64,000 nucleotides of DNA from Rhizophagus irregularis (taxonomy: Eukaryota > Glomeromycota > Glomeromycetes > Glomerales > Glomeraceae), in the NCBI RefSeq assembly GCF_026210795.1, contig NC_089430.1, forward strand, positions 1,736,001-1,800,000. Reading direction: 5' to 3'. Positions 22,000-34,241 of this stretch are shown here, one piece after another (the stretch's first letter is position 1; each line of letters begins with the position of its first letter). The notes beneath the pieces are model-generated. The model saw only the letters and a program-made list of their open reading frames with translations, made no database searches and was not told where the DNA came from. A program made the translations under genes and the position numbers.

Positions 22000-23470
22000 T
22001 CAACAAATTAGATATTTTACACTAATTTTGATATAGTATGAAAAAACGGGAATTCCTGAGCCTGTAGCTAGACCAATCTCAACAAATGTATGAATTATTA
22101 TCTATTATTAAAATTTACCTTTATCATAATCATCTTAATATAAAAGTTATTTAATCTTTGAATCTCTTATGAGAATTAAGAGCGGTTTACATTTATTTAT
22201 CTATTGAAGTCATTTTTTTTTACAATAACTTTCACTTAAAAGATCTTTTAAAAGCATCATGTCAAGCTCTCACATGAAAATGACCTCTTGTTTATTTATT
22301 AATAGTTTAATACGGTAACAGCATTAATCTCTCAACAGATAAATATATAAGTAAAATCAAAAATCGATGCAATTTGCGACCAAAAAAAGTCTATGAAATG
22401 ATTTTTTAATAATAACCGGTTAAAAAAAACATTATTAAAGAACTCAAAAGAAATGACGAAATTGAATTTAAAGTATTGGAGTGAATTATGTCAAAATTTT
22501 ATTGATATTAAATAATGTATTTTGATGGGTTGATTAATGTCATTTGAATAACAAAAATCATAATTGAAACGAAATAGGTCCAATGAGTTTTTAGCTCTAC
22601 AATTTAATTAATTCAAAAATGTTACATTTATGATACAAGTCTCATGATTTATTTGAGCTTTTGATAACAAAAACCGAATGACAAAATCTTGATATTCTTA
22701 TACCCTATAAAAAATTTTTATCCGAATATTTCCATTATTTCTCCGTGTCTTCCGTAAAAATTCCGTGAAAATGATACATTCACGGATATCCGTGTTAGCG
22801 AGATGAAAATTTCCATGATTTAAGGCTATTAATTCCATAAAAATGATACATTCACGGAAAAAACATGGAAAGATAAAACACGGATCAGATTTTTTACAGG
22901 GATACTGAAAAAAAAAAAAATCGTGAGAAACCTAAATTTTATCTATTTCAACTATTAGAATTTTTTTTGGAGTTAGTTTTTCATAGAAATTAAAATGAGT
23001 TTAATAAAAATGTTGTGTTTATTCAACAAACATTTTAATGTATTATAGAGTGTAATATTTACATGAGTAAACATTTAATACTGTAATGTAACTATTGCTA
23101 ATATTTTAATATCTTTAATAATTTCTGGATTCGTCCGATGAAAAAAAAAAAATTATTTGAAAATAATGAAAATTTACTATGAATATAGTCTATTTTGTAA
23201 TTAACTTTCTCACAGAAAGACGCTCACACACTATTCATACTACGCTGTTGCTTACAAAATTAATTTGTATTGTGTAGTTTATATTTCGAGTTATGACATT
23301 CTGGATAATTTTTTCCGGAAGTTAGTATAATAGATTATGCTAAATTGATTGATTTCCTTTTTGGTTCTTTGGTGGGTTCTGGTGTTTAACAATAAAAAAA
23401 ATGTGCATAACAAAATACCTAACTAATACATAATACACAAATAAATCATAAACAAATTTATATTAACTAA
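22000..23470. other. Intergenic, AT-rich; one small putative MITE
   Basis: I see no gene. At about 22701-22903 the imperfect ends TACCCTATAAAAAAT and ATTTTTTACAGGGATA are inverted, and ATCCGTG/CACGGAT words lie inside, so this may be a ~200-bp MITE of uncertain class. Confidence 0.45.
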
Positions 23471-23478
23471 AATTTGCG

Positions 23479-23688
23479 TTGCTGAAAAAATCTACCAACC
23501 AAATAAAACTAGAACTCCTAATATTTAATTGCTCCCACAGACACGAGCCACACAACCCACAAGCAGTTATCCTGGAAATCTTATTTTTCAAAGCAAGGGT
23601 CCGCAGGAGACGCCTTCCTGATGATCGTCATACCGCAGCAAATGATTTATATCGGCTTTCGGCTAAATTTATGCCGATTCTTTATTGA
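23479..23688 (+). other. Unidentified short open segment
   Basis: A 69-codon open segment with unusually balanced composition (RRRRLPDDRHTAAND and LYRLSAKFMPILY). Its local GC content exceeds the surroundings. It may be a relic of a retroelement or other transferred coding sequence; I do not recognise the family. Confidence 0.3.
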
Positions 23689-23849
23689 GTAGATTACATA
23701 TTTAATTGGTACAGGCACGGAGTCACACAGCAGGCACAATTCAACGAATATTTATGTATTAGGTAACATTAAATTTTTTTTATGACCGTGGAATTCTTTT
23801 TCAAATAAATTTGAGACAAACTTACTTCTAACAGAATTAAATTATAAAA

Positions 23850-25450
23850 ATGAGCTTTATTAACGAAAACCAACTAATATCTGAATCTAATGAATTAAAT
23901 ACTTCTGATAATTCTAATTCCGTAAAAATTAATCATGAAAATTGTTATGACCTAGTTAATAAAAAATTTTGGTGTAAAGGATGTGTTCCTCGTTGCATAA
24001 TTGAAGGATGGACCAGTGGAAATGATGATATTGATAATTTTATTAAGAGTTCGATTTATAATGCACATTTGAAATATATTGGTGATGGTAAATATGGCCC
24101 ATCATTTCTTGAATGGGTTCCATTTGATAGATTTGAAGATATGAAACAAATAGGTGAAGGCGGATTTGCAAAAGTGTATTCTGCAACTTGGATTGATGGT
24201 ATAGCAGAATACATTAAACAAGATGATGAAAATTGGATAAAACGTGAACTTAAATCCAATAAAGTTGCTTTAAAAAGGCTAAATGAATCACAGAATATGT
24301 CAGCTGATTTTTTAAATGAGGTATTTTTTTTCACATGTACTTATTTATAATTTTAAAAAAATTAAAATTTATTTAATTTATTTTAATTTGTATAATAGCT
24401 TAAAACACATTGGAAATTAAATCGCTTACAAGATAATTCTTTAAGATTTTATGGAATAACTAGAGACCCAGAAACTGAAGAAATTATGATGATTATGCAA
24501 CATGCAAAGAATGGAAATTTGAGAAATGTCCTTTCAAGTAATTTTGACAAAATTTTATGGTGTGAAAAAATTGGATATTTATATTATTCAACAATGGACC
24601 TTAAATATTTACATGAATTAGGATATTTTCATAAAGATTTTCATAGTGGAAATATATTAAATATCAACGGAGCTTCTTTTATATCAGATTTTGGATTATC
24701 TGGACCATCAAATGAACAAAAATTAGATAATAAAATATATGGCGTGTTGCCATATATTGCTCCAGAAGTTTTAAATGGAGAACCATATGCATTATCTTCT
24801 GACATTTATAGTTTTGGTGTAGTTATGGCTGAATTATCATCTGGAAAACCTCCTTTTTATAAAAGAAAACATGATAGTGGCTTAGCATTAGAAATATGTA
24901 ATGGACTCAGACCAGAATTTGGAAAAGGAACCCCTGAAATTTATAAGAAATTAGCTTATAGATGCATGAATGCTAATCCAAATCAAAGACCAACAGCTAA
25001 TGAATTATATGAAATATTAGAATGTTGGAAATCTCGTAAGGATGATGAAAAATATGGTTATAAAGGAGAGGAAGTTAGAATTGCATTTGAAGAAGCTGAT
25101 AAAGAGATACCAAATATTTCAGCCTTGTATGAAAAAGATCCTGATGCTATTTACACTAGTAGAGCATTTACATTTAAAAATTTATCAAAACCCATTAATT
25201 CATCTTCTACATATCTTAATGAAGAAGATGGTGAAGGTATTGCATTATGTATTATTTTGTATAAATTTTATAAAATAATTAAGGAAATATTCATTATAAT
25301 AGGTTGCCAGGATTCTCAGTTAGTTGACTTAGAGATTTCTAGTTCATTAAAATTAAAGGGTAAGTAGTTTAACTTATTACCTTTATCTATTTTAATGATG
25401 TAGAATAAACTAATAATTTTTAAATAATAGATGATGATGTTGACAACTAA
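23850..25450 (+). CDS. TKL-like protein kinase (gene C)
   Basis: Four exons by phase: 23850-24320, 24399-25236, 25303-25359 and 25431-25450 (TAA), giving 461 residues. A short N-terminus has one Cys pair (FWCKGC) and the family marker EGWTSGNDDIDNFI. The kinase domain has the glycine loop IGEGGFAKVY, beta-3 Lys in VALKRL, HKD in place of HRD (YFHKDFHSGNI), DFG in ISDFGLSGPS, APE in YIAPEV, and SSDIYSFGVVM. It should phosphorylate Ser/Thr or Tyr in the cytosol; substrate unknown. The second intron (25237-25302) is 66 bp without a stop, so retention would only add 22 hydrophobic residues. Phase supports splicing, because the last exons then end ...LKLKDDDVDN. The gene appears intact. It faces gene D tail-to-tail across about 1.5 kb. 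Confidence 0.85.
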
Positions 25451-26930
25451 ACGAATCAAATTCGAAATCTTATACTCAAATATTGTTTTTTATTATTTAT
25501 ACTATCTTCTATAATATGAATTATAAAAATTGCTTTCGAATCCTTTTTAGGAGAGAAAAGATTTCAAAATAGATTCTTTTTTATCTGGAGAAAAATTAGC
25601 TACTGAATGGAACCAAGAGATTTAGAAAAAAAACAAGATATTTGTTCATGGCTTTAAATAATTTATAATTTGATTGGTAAAGTAAGGTCAATAAAATACT
25701 GATAAATTCCTGGAATTTTATTACCGATATGATTTGCTTTTATGCATAATATATACTCCAAAGATCAAAGCATATTGTTTCTTAATTATCTTTTGTTTGT
25801 AGTCATATAAAGAAGTTCAAAATCTATAAAATACTTATCTTGTGAAAGATTATTTCTTGTATTGTTATTATAAATAAGTCTTTTCTTTCTATTTTGAATT
25901 TATTTTTGTTTGAAGTTATAATGGAGTTAAATGAAATGATTTTTTTAAAAAAAGAATTGGCAATCCCATTTATTTATTAGTATAAAATCAATTTTAATTG
26001 GCATTAAAATATATATGAAACGACTTTTTTGTTAATAAATTTTGTAAATATTAATAACATATAAATTATATAGAATACTTGATTGTTTTATGCAATTTAC
26101 CCACCTATAGGTAATTTTACTACATTTTGAAAAATTGATGAATATTATTTTTACAGGAGAATTATATATGACGGTTTTAGTTATACTAGCTGATAGCAAA
26201 TATAACATAGGGTTTTAGTTTTCACGATAAGACATAACCGCTAATTGATCGCATGATCAAACGATGATTTTAATAAGATGATCTTAGTTAAATTTTTTTC
26301 AAGTTTTCTTATAGAAATTTTTTATCAAAAATTCTTGATCTAGTAATTTATAGAAACCTTAACGAACTTATAAGATTTTTAAGGAATCTGTAAATTACAA
26401 GCAGATCCCACCGTTGTGCACTATTTTATATTTATCAATAGTCATTAACTTTTGTTAAAAATTAGATATACTATAGACTAAACAAGTATAAAATACTAGT
26501 GTTAGATTACTGGAAGATTTTAAATATAAGGTTTTCAAATTCCAAATTTTATATTCAAACATCTAAATATGGTTTTAAATAAAATATAAAGTTTACAAAA
26601 TTATTAATACTATATATCAACATACATTTTAGTAAAATATAACCTTAAAAATTCATATATAAAATATGTCTTTTATTATAAACACCTTCTTAAATAAACT
26701 GATCAATTTGCATGCACATGGTAATAAATATATATATTGTTCAATTACAAACTGATTTTTATTATTCAAAAAAAGTCAAATTTACATAATACTACTTTAT
26801 GATCAGTGTTGAATAAATACTACATATACTCTCTATATATAAAATTGTTTACAGCAGATATTTAATTATGAATCAGAAGGTTTAATGATATTATTGTTAA
26901 TGAATTTGCATTAATTAAGCTTACTTTAAT
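25451..26930. other. Intergenic between convergent kinases
   Basis: AT-rich DNA separating the 3' ends of genes C and D. I find no ORF, tandem repeat or transposon end of substance. Confidence 0.6.
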
Positions 26931-28558
26931 TCAATCAGTAATTTCACATTCTAAACAATCGCTTTTGTCAGACTTTAGAAGACTTTCTGTAAATGGATTA
27001 GCAGTTAGTAACTTGATAAATAACCAAACAAGTAAATGAAGATCAATTATTACCTGAACATTTTATTGTTGATATATTATCATATATTTCATAATAACCA
27101 TCAGAATTTTTTGGTTCAGTAAGATTTTTATAATTAAATGGTCTACTTTTATAAATCGCTTCAGGGTGTATTTTATTCGTCAAAGGCGATGAGTTAGTTG
27201 ATGAATTATTATTAATTTGTCCCGCTTCTTCAATTTGTTTAATTAATTTGGTTTTATTGATGGATTCTGAATAGCTTTTTGTATCTTTATTAAAATCATT
27301 TAAAAACTCATTAAAAGTTCTTGAAAGAGATTTTGCATAAGGTCGATTTGATGGGTTCGCGTCTAAACAGCTTTTAATTATATGTAAAATTAATTTTGGT
27401 ACTTTAATATTAAATTCAGGTCTTAATCCTTTACAAATATCTAATGCTAACAATTCATCATGAGCAACATTATAATATGGAGGTAATCCTGAAATAACTA
27501 CATACATAATTATGCCAAAACTATAAATATCTGAAGCTTTGGTATAATCTTGTCCTCTTAAAATTTCAGGAGCCAAATAAGGTAAAACACCATATCTCAT
27601 ATTATTTCCTCCATTATAATTTGCTGGTTTACACAACCCCAAATCAGTTATACGAGGCGAAGTTCTATTACATACTATATTTCCAATATGTAAATCTCGA
27701 TGAATTAATTCTTTGCCATGAATTTTCCTGAGCCCAGCTGAAATAGATCTTAAGATGTTAATCTTACATCTCCATATCCGAATATTCAAATCCAAATTAG
27801 AAAATTTGTAACTGTTTTGCCATTTATGCTGCTTTTGACTTACTTCATTCAACAAATTTTGTAGATTTCCTCTCTCAGCATAATACATAACCATAATATA
27901 GTCTTTTGTATTAGGATCTTGAGTTATTCCATAACATCTAACAATGGTTTCTGTCATAGTATACTCATGAACTTTAAGATGTGATGTAATCTGATAGTTT
28001 AAATGAACTAGTTATTAAACTATAATTAATAAATAAAACACATAATATAATTAAGTATACCTCATTAATAAATTTCAATGTAACATTTTGTGAATTATTC
28101 AAACTTTTAAGAGCTACTAAGGAGTCACTGCCTCTTACTCTTCCCCATTTACGGTAACTAGTATCCCAGTGTGTGATATGGCCATCTTTCCAACTTGCTC
28201 TATATACTTTTCCAAATCCACCCTCTGCAATATATTTAGGTTTACCAAACCTATTATAGGGTATCCACTCTAATATTTGGTGATGGTTTTCTGCTGATAA
28301 CTGAGTATTTTGAATGAAATTATCAATTTCATCGTTACCACTGGTCCAACTGTCAAAATTTTCTTGGAATCTTTTTGAATTACAAGGTTGACACCAATCC
28401 TTTCCCGTATTTATTTGCTTACACATTATACATCTTCCATATTTTTGCTCAGTATTATTCGAAACACAAGACCAACAATATTTATTTAATTCATTATTAT
28501 GTGGTTTTTTGCATTGAACACATTTGCTTCTTGGATCTTCTGCATTTAATTGATTCAT
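26931..28558 (-). CDS. TKL-like protein kinase with Cys-rich N-terminus (gene D)
   Basis: Three exons: 28558-28061, 27990-27054 and 26986-26931, giving 496 residues in one phase-consistent frame and ending ESLLKSDKSDCLECEITD. The N-terminus carries four C-x-x-C pairs within ~60 residues (CVQC, CWSC, CIMC, CQPC), probably binding zinc. Then follow SWTSGNDEIDNFIQ, the glycine loop AEGGFGKVY, beta-3 Lys in LVALKSL, HRDLHIGN, DLG in ITDLGLCKPA, APE in YLAPEI and ASDIYSFGIIM. All catalytic residues are present. An enlarged segment before the catalytic loop (EVSQKQHKWQNSYKF region) distinguishes it from genes A-C. The first intron sits after FINE, the same place as in genes A, B and C, so the family shares this intron. 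It is probably a soluble signalling kinase. Confidence 0.87.
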
Positions 28559-28599
28559 AGTGCAGATAAATTATTTTGTCAGCAGATTTATTAAATATT

Positions 28600-29012
28600 T
28601 TTACCTGAAAATATTTTGACAAAAAAATTATAACGGATATTTATATACATCTCAGATGATCGATAAAACTACCTTTTGTAGCAAAAAATGGCTGCTTTCG
28701 TGTTATCAAATATTAAATGTTAAAATACGATGTATAGTATGCCATTCTTTCCGAAATTTACCACATCATTAATCCATTTATACCAAGAATGATAAAGCAA
28801 TAATTAAACATTGACTATGCTATTCTTTTGGAATTCATTAAAAGCTCATTCGGGATAAGAAATTTATAACCAGCATCCTCATTCTTACCATAAAAAGCTT
28901 AATAAGACCATTCATAAATCTAACAGGAAAAGTATCTAGTGTGAGAAAATTTATTGAGAGTAACGTTCAATATAAAGTTTTATTTTTTAATTTTATAGAA
29001 CAAATAAATATA
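28600..29012. other. Intergenic upstream of gene D
   Basis: AT-rich DNA that should contain the gene D promoter. I cannot point to a specific element. Confidence 0.5.
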
Positions 29013-29535
29013 CACAGTGAAATTCGATAAACCGGATCTATCGGTTCCACTAAAAATATCCGGTTTATCAGGATATCCGGTTTAGCGAAAAAATTTCGAT
29101 ATATTGAAAATCTATTATATTGAATTTTCAAAAAATTTTCATGCTAATAAAACTAATATACACTATAATTTGATTTTTTCATCTAGTTTTAAGTTATAGA
29201 GGTCATGAAAATGAATATAAAATATTTTAATTGAATATATAAGTAACACTTAACTTCAGCCGGAATTAAGATTTTTATAATTCCGGCCAAATTCAAGATT
29301 TACCGAATCACGTTACTTAAATTTTATTGGTTCTCAGTCACGTGATCCGGTTTATCGAATCATTTTTACTATAGCTGGTTAGAAAATTGATCCGTTATAG
29401 CGAATATCGAGCTTTTACTAGTAAACTCCGGTATATCGAGCCTATTTTAATATACGTGATTTGGTTCCAGCAAAAAAGTCTGGTTTAGGCCCAAATCTGG
29501 TTTATCGAATATCCGGTTTATCGAATTTCACTGTG
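29013..29535. mobile_element. pogo/Tigger-like MITE (CACAGTGAAATTCGATAAACC)
   Basis: The inverted ends CACAGTGAAATTCGATAAAC and GTTTATCGAATTTCACTGTG are perfect over 20 bp and flanked by TA on both sides. CAGTG(A)AA...TCGATAA ends with TA duplications are typical of pogo-like Tc1/mariner elements. The interior repeats CCGGTTTATCGAAT-like words and holds no transposase. Confidence 0.8.
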
Positions 29536-30625
29536 TATATTGTTCTACGAATATACAAATTGTCATAATTTCTATAACTAGCAAATCCTTTAATTCCTTA
29601 ATTAGAAAAATAATTATTATAAAATAATAATTAATAATTAAAAAAAGACACTTTACGGTGTGACTCAGGCAAAATAGCAATAAATTAATAGAGATGTACC
29701 TATTTGATTAGTTGGCATATTATGGCATATGTTTTTGCTTTGCATTTTAATTTATCAGATAATTTAATTGTGTAATACCAGAAAATTTGATCCTATAAAG
29801 CTTTCTTATCGATTCAAAACTTTAAAGACTGACAATGGGCTTGAACAAACAAACTGAACTGACCACAATTTATAAATTCGGTTTGGAGTAGCAGATTAAA
29901 CACATCAGTTTTAAAATAGTATTTTTACATCTTTTTCATCTAGTAAACTGAAATTATCTAATTAGTTACTATAATTCTTATTACTACATTTCATGTTTAT
30001 TGGTTAATAACCTTTTTTAGAACTGTTCAAATTAAATTAAATGATAAATCTGTTTGAATCACAAATTTAAACATTTGATTAGAACTAGTCTAATTAAATC
30101 ATGGTTTAAATTTTAAAAATCTAAAATATCTTGCATTAGTTTAGCTCGAACTATTTTATTTTTATTTTTATTTTTATTTTTATTATCCATGTGAACAAGA
30201 TTACAGAAAGATAGACAAGAACTAATTAAAAAAAAAGCCAAATTCTATCTAAACTACGCTATAATAAAACTGCCCGAAGACAGCGCCACCCTGGTGCGAA
30301 AAATAAAAGGAACTGTAGAGGATCAGCCAAAGCATTTCCATCTACCTACCCCATCAGTATGCACAAGGAAAATTATAGTAGAGACCCGTATTTTTCTTTC
30401 AGCCAATGCTGCCACCTGTAAATACTGTCATAGGTGGAATGCTTCACACTATTCATATTGTTTTTATAAAAAAAAATTTGTATGTTGATGTTATGATGTA
30501 GCGTAAACAAAATTAATAAAAAAAATGAATAAGCTACTGGTAAATGTAAAGATGTAAAAAAATAATTATAAATGTTAAAGTTTGAATCAATAATGACTTA
30601 AGTGGTCATCGGTTCCACTCATGGT

Positions 30626-31314
30626 TAGAGTTTGGAACTGGTTGTATTTTTGGAAACCGGATTTAAAATGGGTTACGGGTGCAACCAGTTCAACCCTTTT
30701 CAAATCAGTTTTTACAAACCCGGTTGAAACCGATTTTTGTACCTGGTTTTATATTTGTTTGATTATAATAAATAAATAATAAAGTAATAATTAGCCGCAT
30801 CTGAAGTCACATTCCTAGTTTTCAATTATTAATAGTTAAAATATGGAATTCTACTATGATCTACATTCCTGGATTAGAGTTTCCATTTTTGCATCCAGCT
30901 TACACATGTACGAAGCACGTGACAAATTACAAATTTGCCATGAATTTGTCACGTGTACCATACACTGTAATTTTGGCCAGAATTAAATGTGATTGGCATA
31001 AAATTGGCCGAGTTTATAATTCAAGCCAGAATTACAAACCCTCCAGAATTTGTGTAGCATAATTTTCTATAACTGATAACAAAAATTTAAGGTATCCCGG
31101 TGGCTAAATTATTTACCCAGTGTCATGTGATTTATAATTTTGTAATTCAGGCTGGCACTATAAAGTTTTGATATCACACTGGGTTGAGCACCCGGTTGCA
31201 CTTGCTTTAAACGCAACCCGGTTTTTGCAGCATGAATCTGAATTGAACCAAATCGTAAAAAAAATGGGTGAAACCAGTTTAAAAACTGGATGGTGCATCC
31301 AGTTCCAAACTCTA
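30626..31314. mobile_element. hAT-type MITE, TSD CTCATGGT
   Basis: The ends TAGAGTTTGGAACTGG and CCAGTTCCAAACTCTA are perfect 16-bp inverted repeats. CTCATGGT at 30618-30625 recurs at 31315-31322. Subterminal AACCCGGTT/AACCAGTT words cluster at both ends. The 68-codon ORF inside is not a transposase. Confidence 0.95.
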
Positions 31315-31315
31315 C

Positions 31316-31810
31316 TCATGGTTTAGTTTTCTTATTGTAAGACGTAGAACTGTTCATTAAAGATAACTCAGCAACTCTCTTATTAGGCAGACTTAAAGAA
31401 TGAGTCGTCTTGGTGCGCTTAACTTTGGTAAAAAAATCTTGATTATCTCTTTTTGTAGCCAGGGTAAGTACAACTTTCTCTGCTGTGTCAAAATCTAATA
31501 TTTTAGGATGCGCATCTGGCGGGGAAGTTGTAGGCAGAGTAGTACACAGACTAGGTTTATCAGTGTCCAGAATATTCTGTGCTAACATAAGTACTGGCAG
31601 GTGAGATGTATATTCCAAAAAATAAATGATTCTTTGCTTTGAATCTAAATATGAACGTAATTGTCCAGAACTGTAGGAAAGAATAGGACCTACAGGTCCA
31701 TAATTGAGAGGCGGATTTGGGTGGGAGTAAGGTTTATCAATATTAAAACCTTTCCGCCATTCGTGTTTTTGATGATGTAAAGGTAGTGTTTGGAATCGAA
31801 TATATTCCAA
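31316..31810 (-). pseudogene. Open segment of the decayed retroelement
   Basis: The last large coding piece of the insert, about 150 residues, Pro- and Lys-rich (NPPLNYGPVGPILSY; TLPTTSPPDAHPKILDF). It ends with a stop just after the MITE at 30626-31314. Its first dozen codons are read from the MITE at 31783-32072, so the apparent ATG is not its own. Removing that MITE joins it to the upstream piece ending near 32081. No catalytic motif is recognised. Confidence 0.5.
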
Positions 31811-32072
31811 TATACTCGAGTATTCATTTAAATTTATAAAGTGTATTCGAATAATATTCGAATAAGTTAAATTTCCTTTTATAGTAATGATTTACATAAT
31901 TTTTAGCCTGAATTATGATTTTAACTCAGTTAAATTTAAGGATTTAATGCCCAATTAGAATTTTAACTATACTATATCTGGCTAAATGAATACTCGAATA
32001 ACCACTATGCTTATTCGAATACTCGAATATACTCGAGTTATTCGAATAACATTTACATGATTCCAAACACTA
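31783..32072. mobile_element. hAT-type MITE, TSD TGTAAAGG
   Basis: The ends TAGTGTTTGGAATC and GATTCCAAACACTA are perfect inverted repeats, with TGTAAAGG at 31775-31782 and 32073-32080. ATTCGAATA and ACTCGAGTA palindromes cluster in both subterminal regions. At 290 bp it has no coding capacity. Confidence 0.95.
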
Positions 32073-32654
32073 TGTAAAGGTTTTTGACAGTGTTGTTTAT
32101 TAAAGATTAAAAAATTAAAATTTGAGGCACATAGCCATTTGTGATAATCAGTATCAGTCCTAAGACTTTTGTTTTTGTTAAAAATACGATGACAAGCTCG
32201 GTCGAATCAGCCTATTTGCCTAGCTTGAGTCCATTTGGACGTGGTGTTGACGGATGTGAAATTTTCTAAACGTTTATAATACATATATAAACTGGGAGCC
32301 GTCCCTGTCATTTGATTTGTGCTTGTTGTTGATGTAGCGTAATGTAGTGTTACAATCCGCCTATCCTCCATCCATATCCGTGACCGGATATCCGACTTTT
32401 TCGGATAACGGATAGGATTTTTGTAGACGGATCGGATGATAGCGGATTAAGGTTATCCGTGACGGATCATCCGGATTATCCGTAATTTTTGACGGATTAT
32501 CCGTATTACCACGGATATCCAGGGATATCCGGGGATATCCGTAATTTTTTTTTAAATTACCACGGATTCTGGGGATATCCGGGGATATCCATAAATCTTA
32601 TTTTACCTACTATTGTAATACCAAAGCGTCTCCCTCTCTTTCTTTTTTTTTAGG

Positions 32655-33180
32655 AACGTCAGTCTGAACTTTGAAATTGCAGGTGGTTTGAACTTTTTTT
32701 CGTGTTTTTAATTTCGTTTTTTAATTTGGGAACGTCACTAACGTTCTCTCTCTTTCTTTTTTTAGGAACGGTCTTCTTTGAAATTGCAAGGTGGGTAGGT
32801 GGTTTGAGTTTTTTTATGTTTTTCATTGCGTTTTTTAACTTGGGAACGTCATTAACGTTCTCTCTCTTTCTTTTTTTAGGAACGACCTTAGACTTCAGCC
32901 TAAGCGTTACCTTTAGCTTCGAGATTAGGTACTGTAAGCTTTTTTTTCTTTTTCTTTTGCCTTTATTCTCCTTTCTTTTGTCTTTTATTAACTTGTATTA
33001 ACTTGTTCGTTCTTTTTTTTAGGCGCGAATGTCTTTAATTCCATTTCGGCGGAAATTCAAAGTGAGTCTTTCTTTCTTTCTTTTCCTTTTTTTTGTTTTC
33101 TTTTCGTTCTTTCCCTTTGTTCTTTTACTAATCTTTTTTTTTTTTAGGTGTACCATTTGAGTGAAAATTCAAGTAAGCCT
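32655..33180 (+). other. Array of five splice-bounded exon-like modules (hAT left arm)
   Basis: Short segments each follow TTTTTTTAG and precede GT: GAACGTCAGTCTGAAC..., GAACGGTCTTCTTTGAAATT..., GAACGACCTTAGACTTCAGC..., GCGCGAATGTCTTTAATTCC... (before GTGAGT) and GTGTACCATTTGAGTG... (before GTAAGC). Two acceptors are preceded by an inverted word (GAACGTCACTAACGTTC, GAACGTCATTAACGTTC). They read toward the transposase, whose first ATG lies just after TTTCAG at 34238. They may be alternative 5' untranslated exons; an inverted copy lies at about 37620-38150. Confidence 0.55.
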
Positions 33181-33479
33181 TTTTCGGCTCTTTCTTTTGT
33201 TGTTTTATCTTTCTTTAAGTTAATAATAACCTTTTTTTTTTCTTTTTTCTATGGGTGGGTGTTCTGGCCTTACTTCCATTTTTTTTCCTTTATTTCTCTT
33301 ACTTTCCCTTCATCTCTTTCGTTGATTTTTGTTTCTTTCATTGATTTTTTTTTGTTTCTTCTCGTGGTTCCTTGACTTCCTTCATTTCTTTTCGTGATTC
33401 CTTTCGTTTCTTTTCGTGGTTCCTTTTGTTGCTTCTTTTGTTGTTTCTTTCATTTGGTTTCTTTTCAATGATCCTGGGT

Positions 33480-33640
33480 TCCTTCATTGATCTTTGGCTT
33501 CTTTCGTTGCTTTCTGTTTCTTTCATTTTCCTTCATTGATCTTTGGCTTCCTTCATTGATCTTTGGCTTCTTATGTTGATCTTTGGCTTCCTTCATTGAT
33601 CTTTGGCTTCTTTTGTTGATCTTTGGCTTCTTTTGTTGCT
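33480..33640. repeat. ~20-bp minisatellite in hAT left arm
   Basis: Units of GATCTTTGGCTTCCTTCATT and close variants repeat at least six times. The inverted partner at about 37040-37290 (CAATGAAGGAAGCCAAAGAT) has more copies, so copy number differs between the arms. Confidence 0.85.
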
Positions 33641-34241
33641 TTTTTCATTCCCTTATTGTTTTTCATTCCCCTTTTGCTTCCTTTTATTCTCCTTCATTCT
33701 CTCTTGTTCTTTTTCATTTGTCATTCATTTCTTTCATTCTTTTTGTTTCTTTTTGATCATCTTTGTTTCTATACATTTACTATTAAAAAAAAAAGTTAAA
33801 ATTATGCAATTATGGCTCAATTTTTTTATTATAACTAGCCAATAAAAAAATTTAATGAATCACGTGATTGTGGGTTTAGTAACGTCATTTTTTAACTAAA
33901 TATATTTTGAGATTTATTACACAAATTTATTTGATATCATGTGAATACATGTTAACAATATGTACAACATACAATAAAAAATAATATAAACAATGAAAAA
34001 TAATAAAAGGAAGTTGCGTGTGATAAAAAAATACAATTTTTATACTTAAAAAAATTTTCTCATTAAGCAATGAGAAATAATAAAAGGAAATTGCATGTGA
34101 AAAAAATACAAATTTTTATATTTAAAAAAATCTCCCATTAACAATGAAAAATTATAAAAAGAAGGTGTGTGAAGAAAAAAATACAAGATTAATAATATTT
34201 AAAAAAATTTTCCATTAAGCATACTTATTAATTTCAGAATA

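Noticed and set aside
32702-33845. Phe/Leu-rich plus-strand ORFs resembling membrane proteins
   Set aside because: They arise from T-rich polypyrimidine tracts in the hAT arm; the right arm shows the same ORFs on the minus strand.
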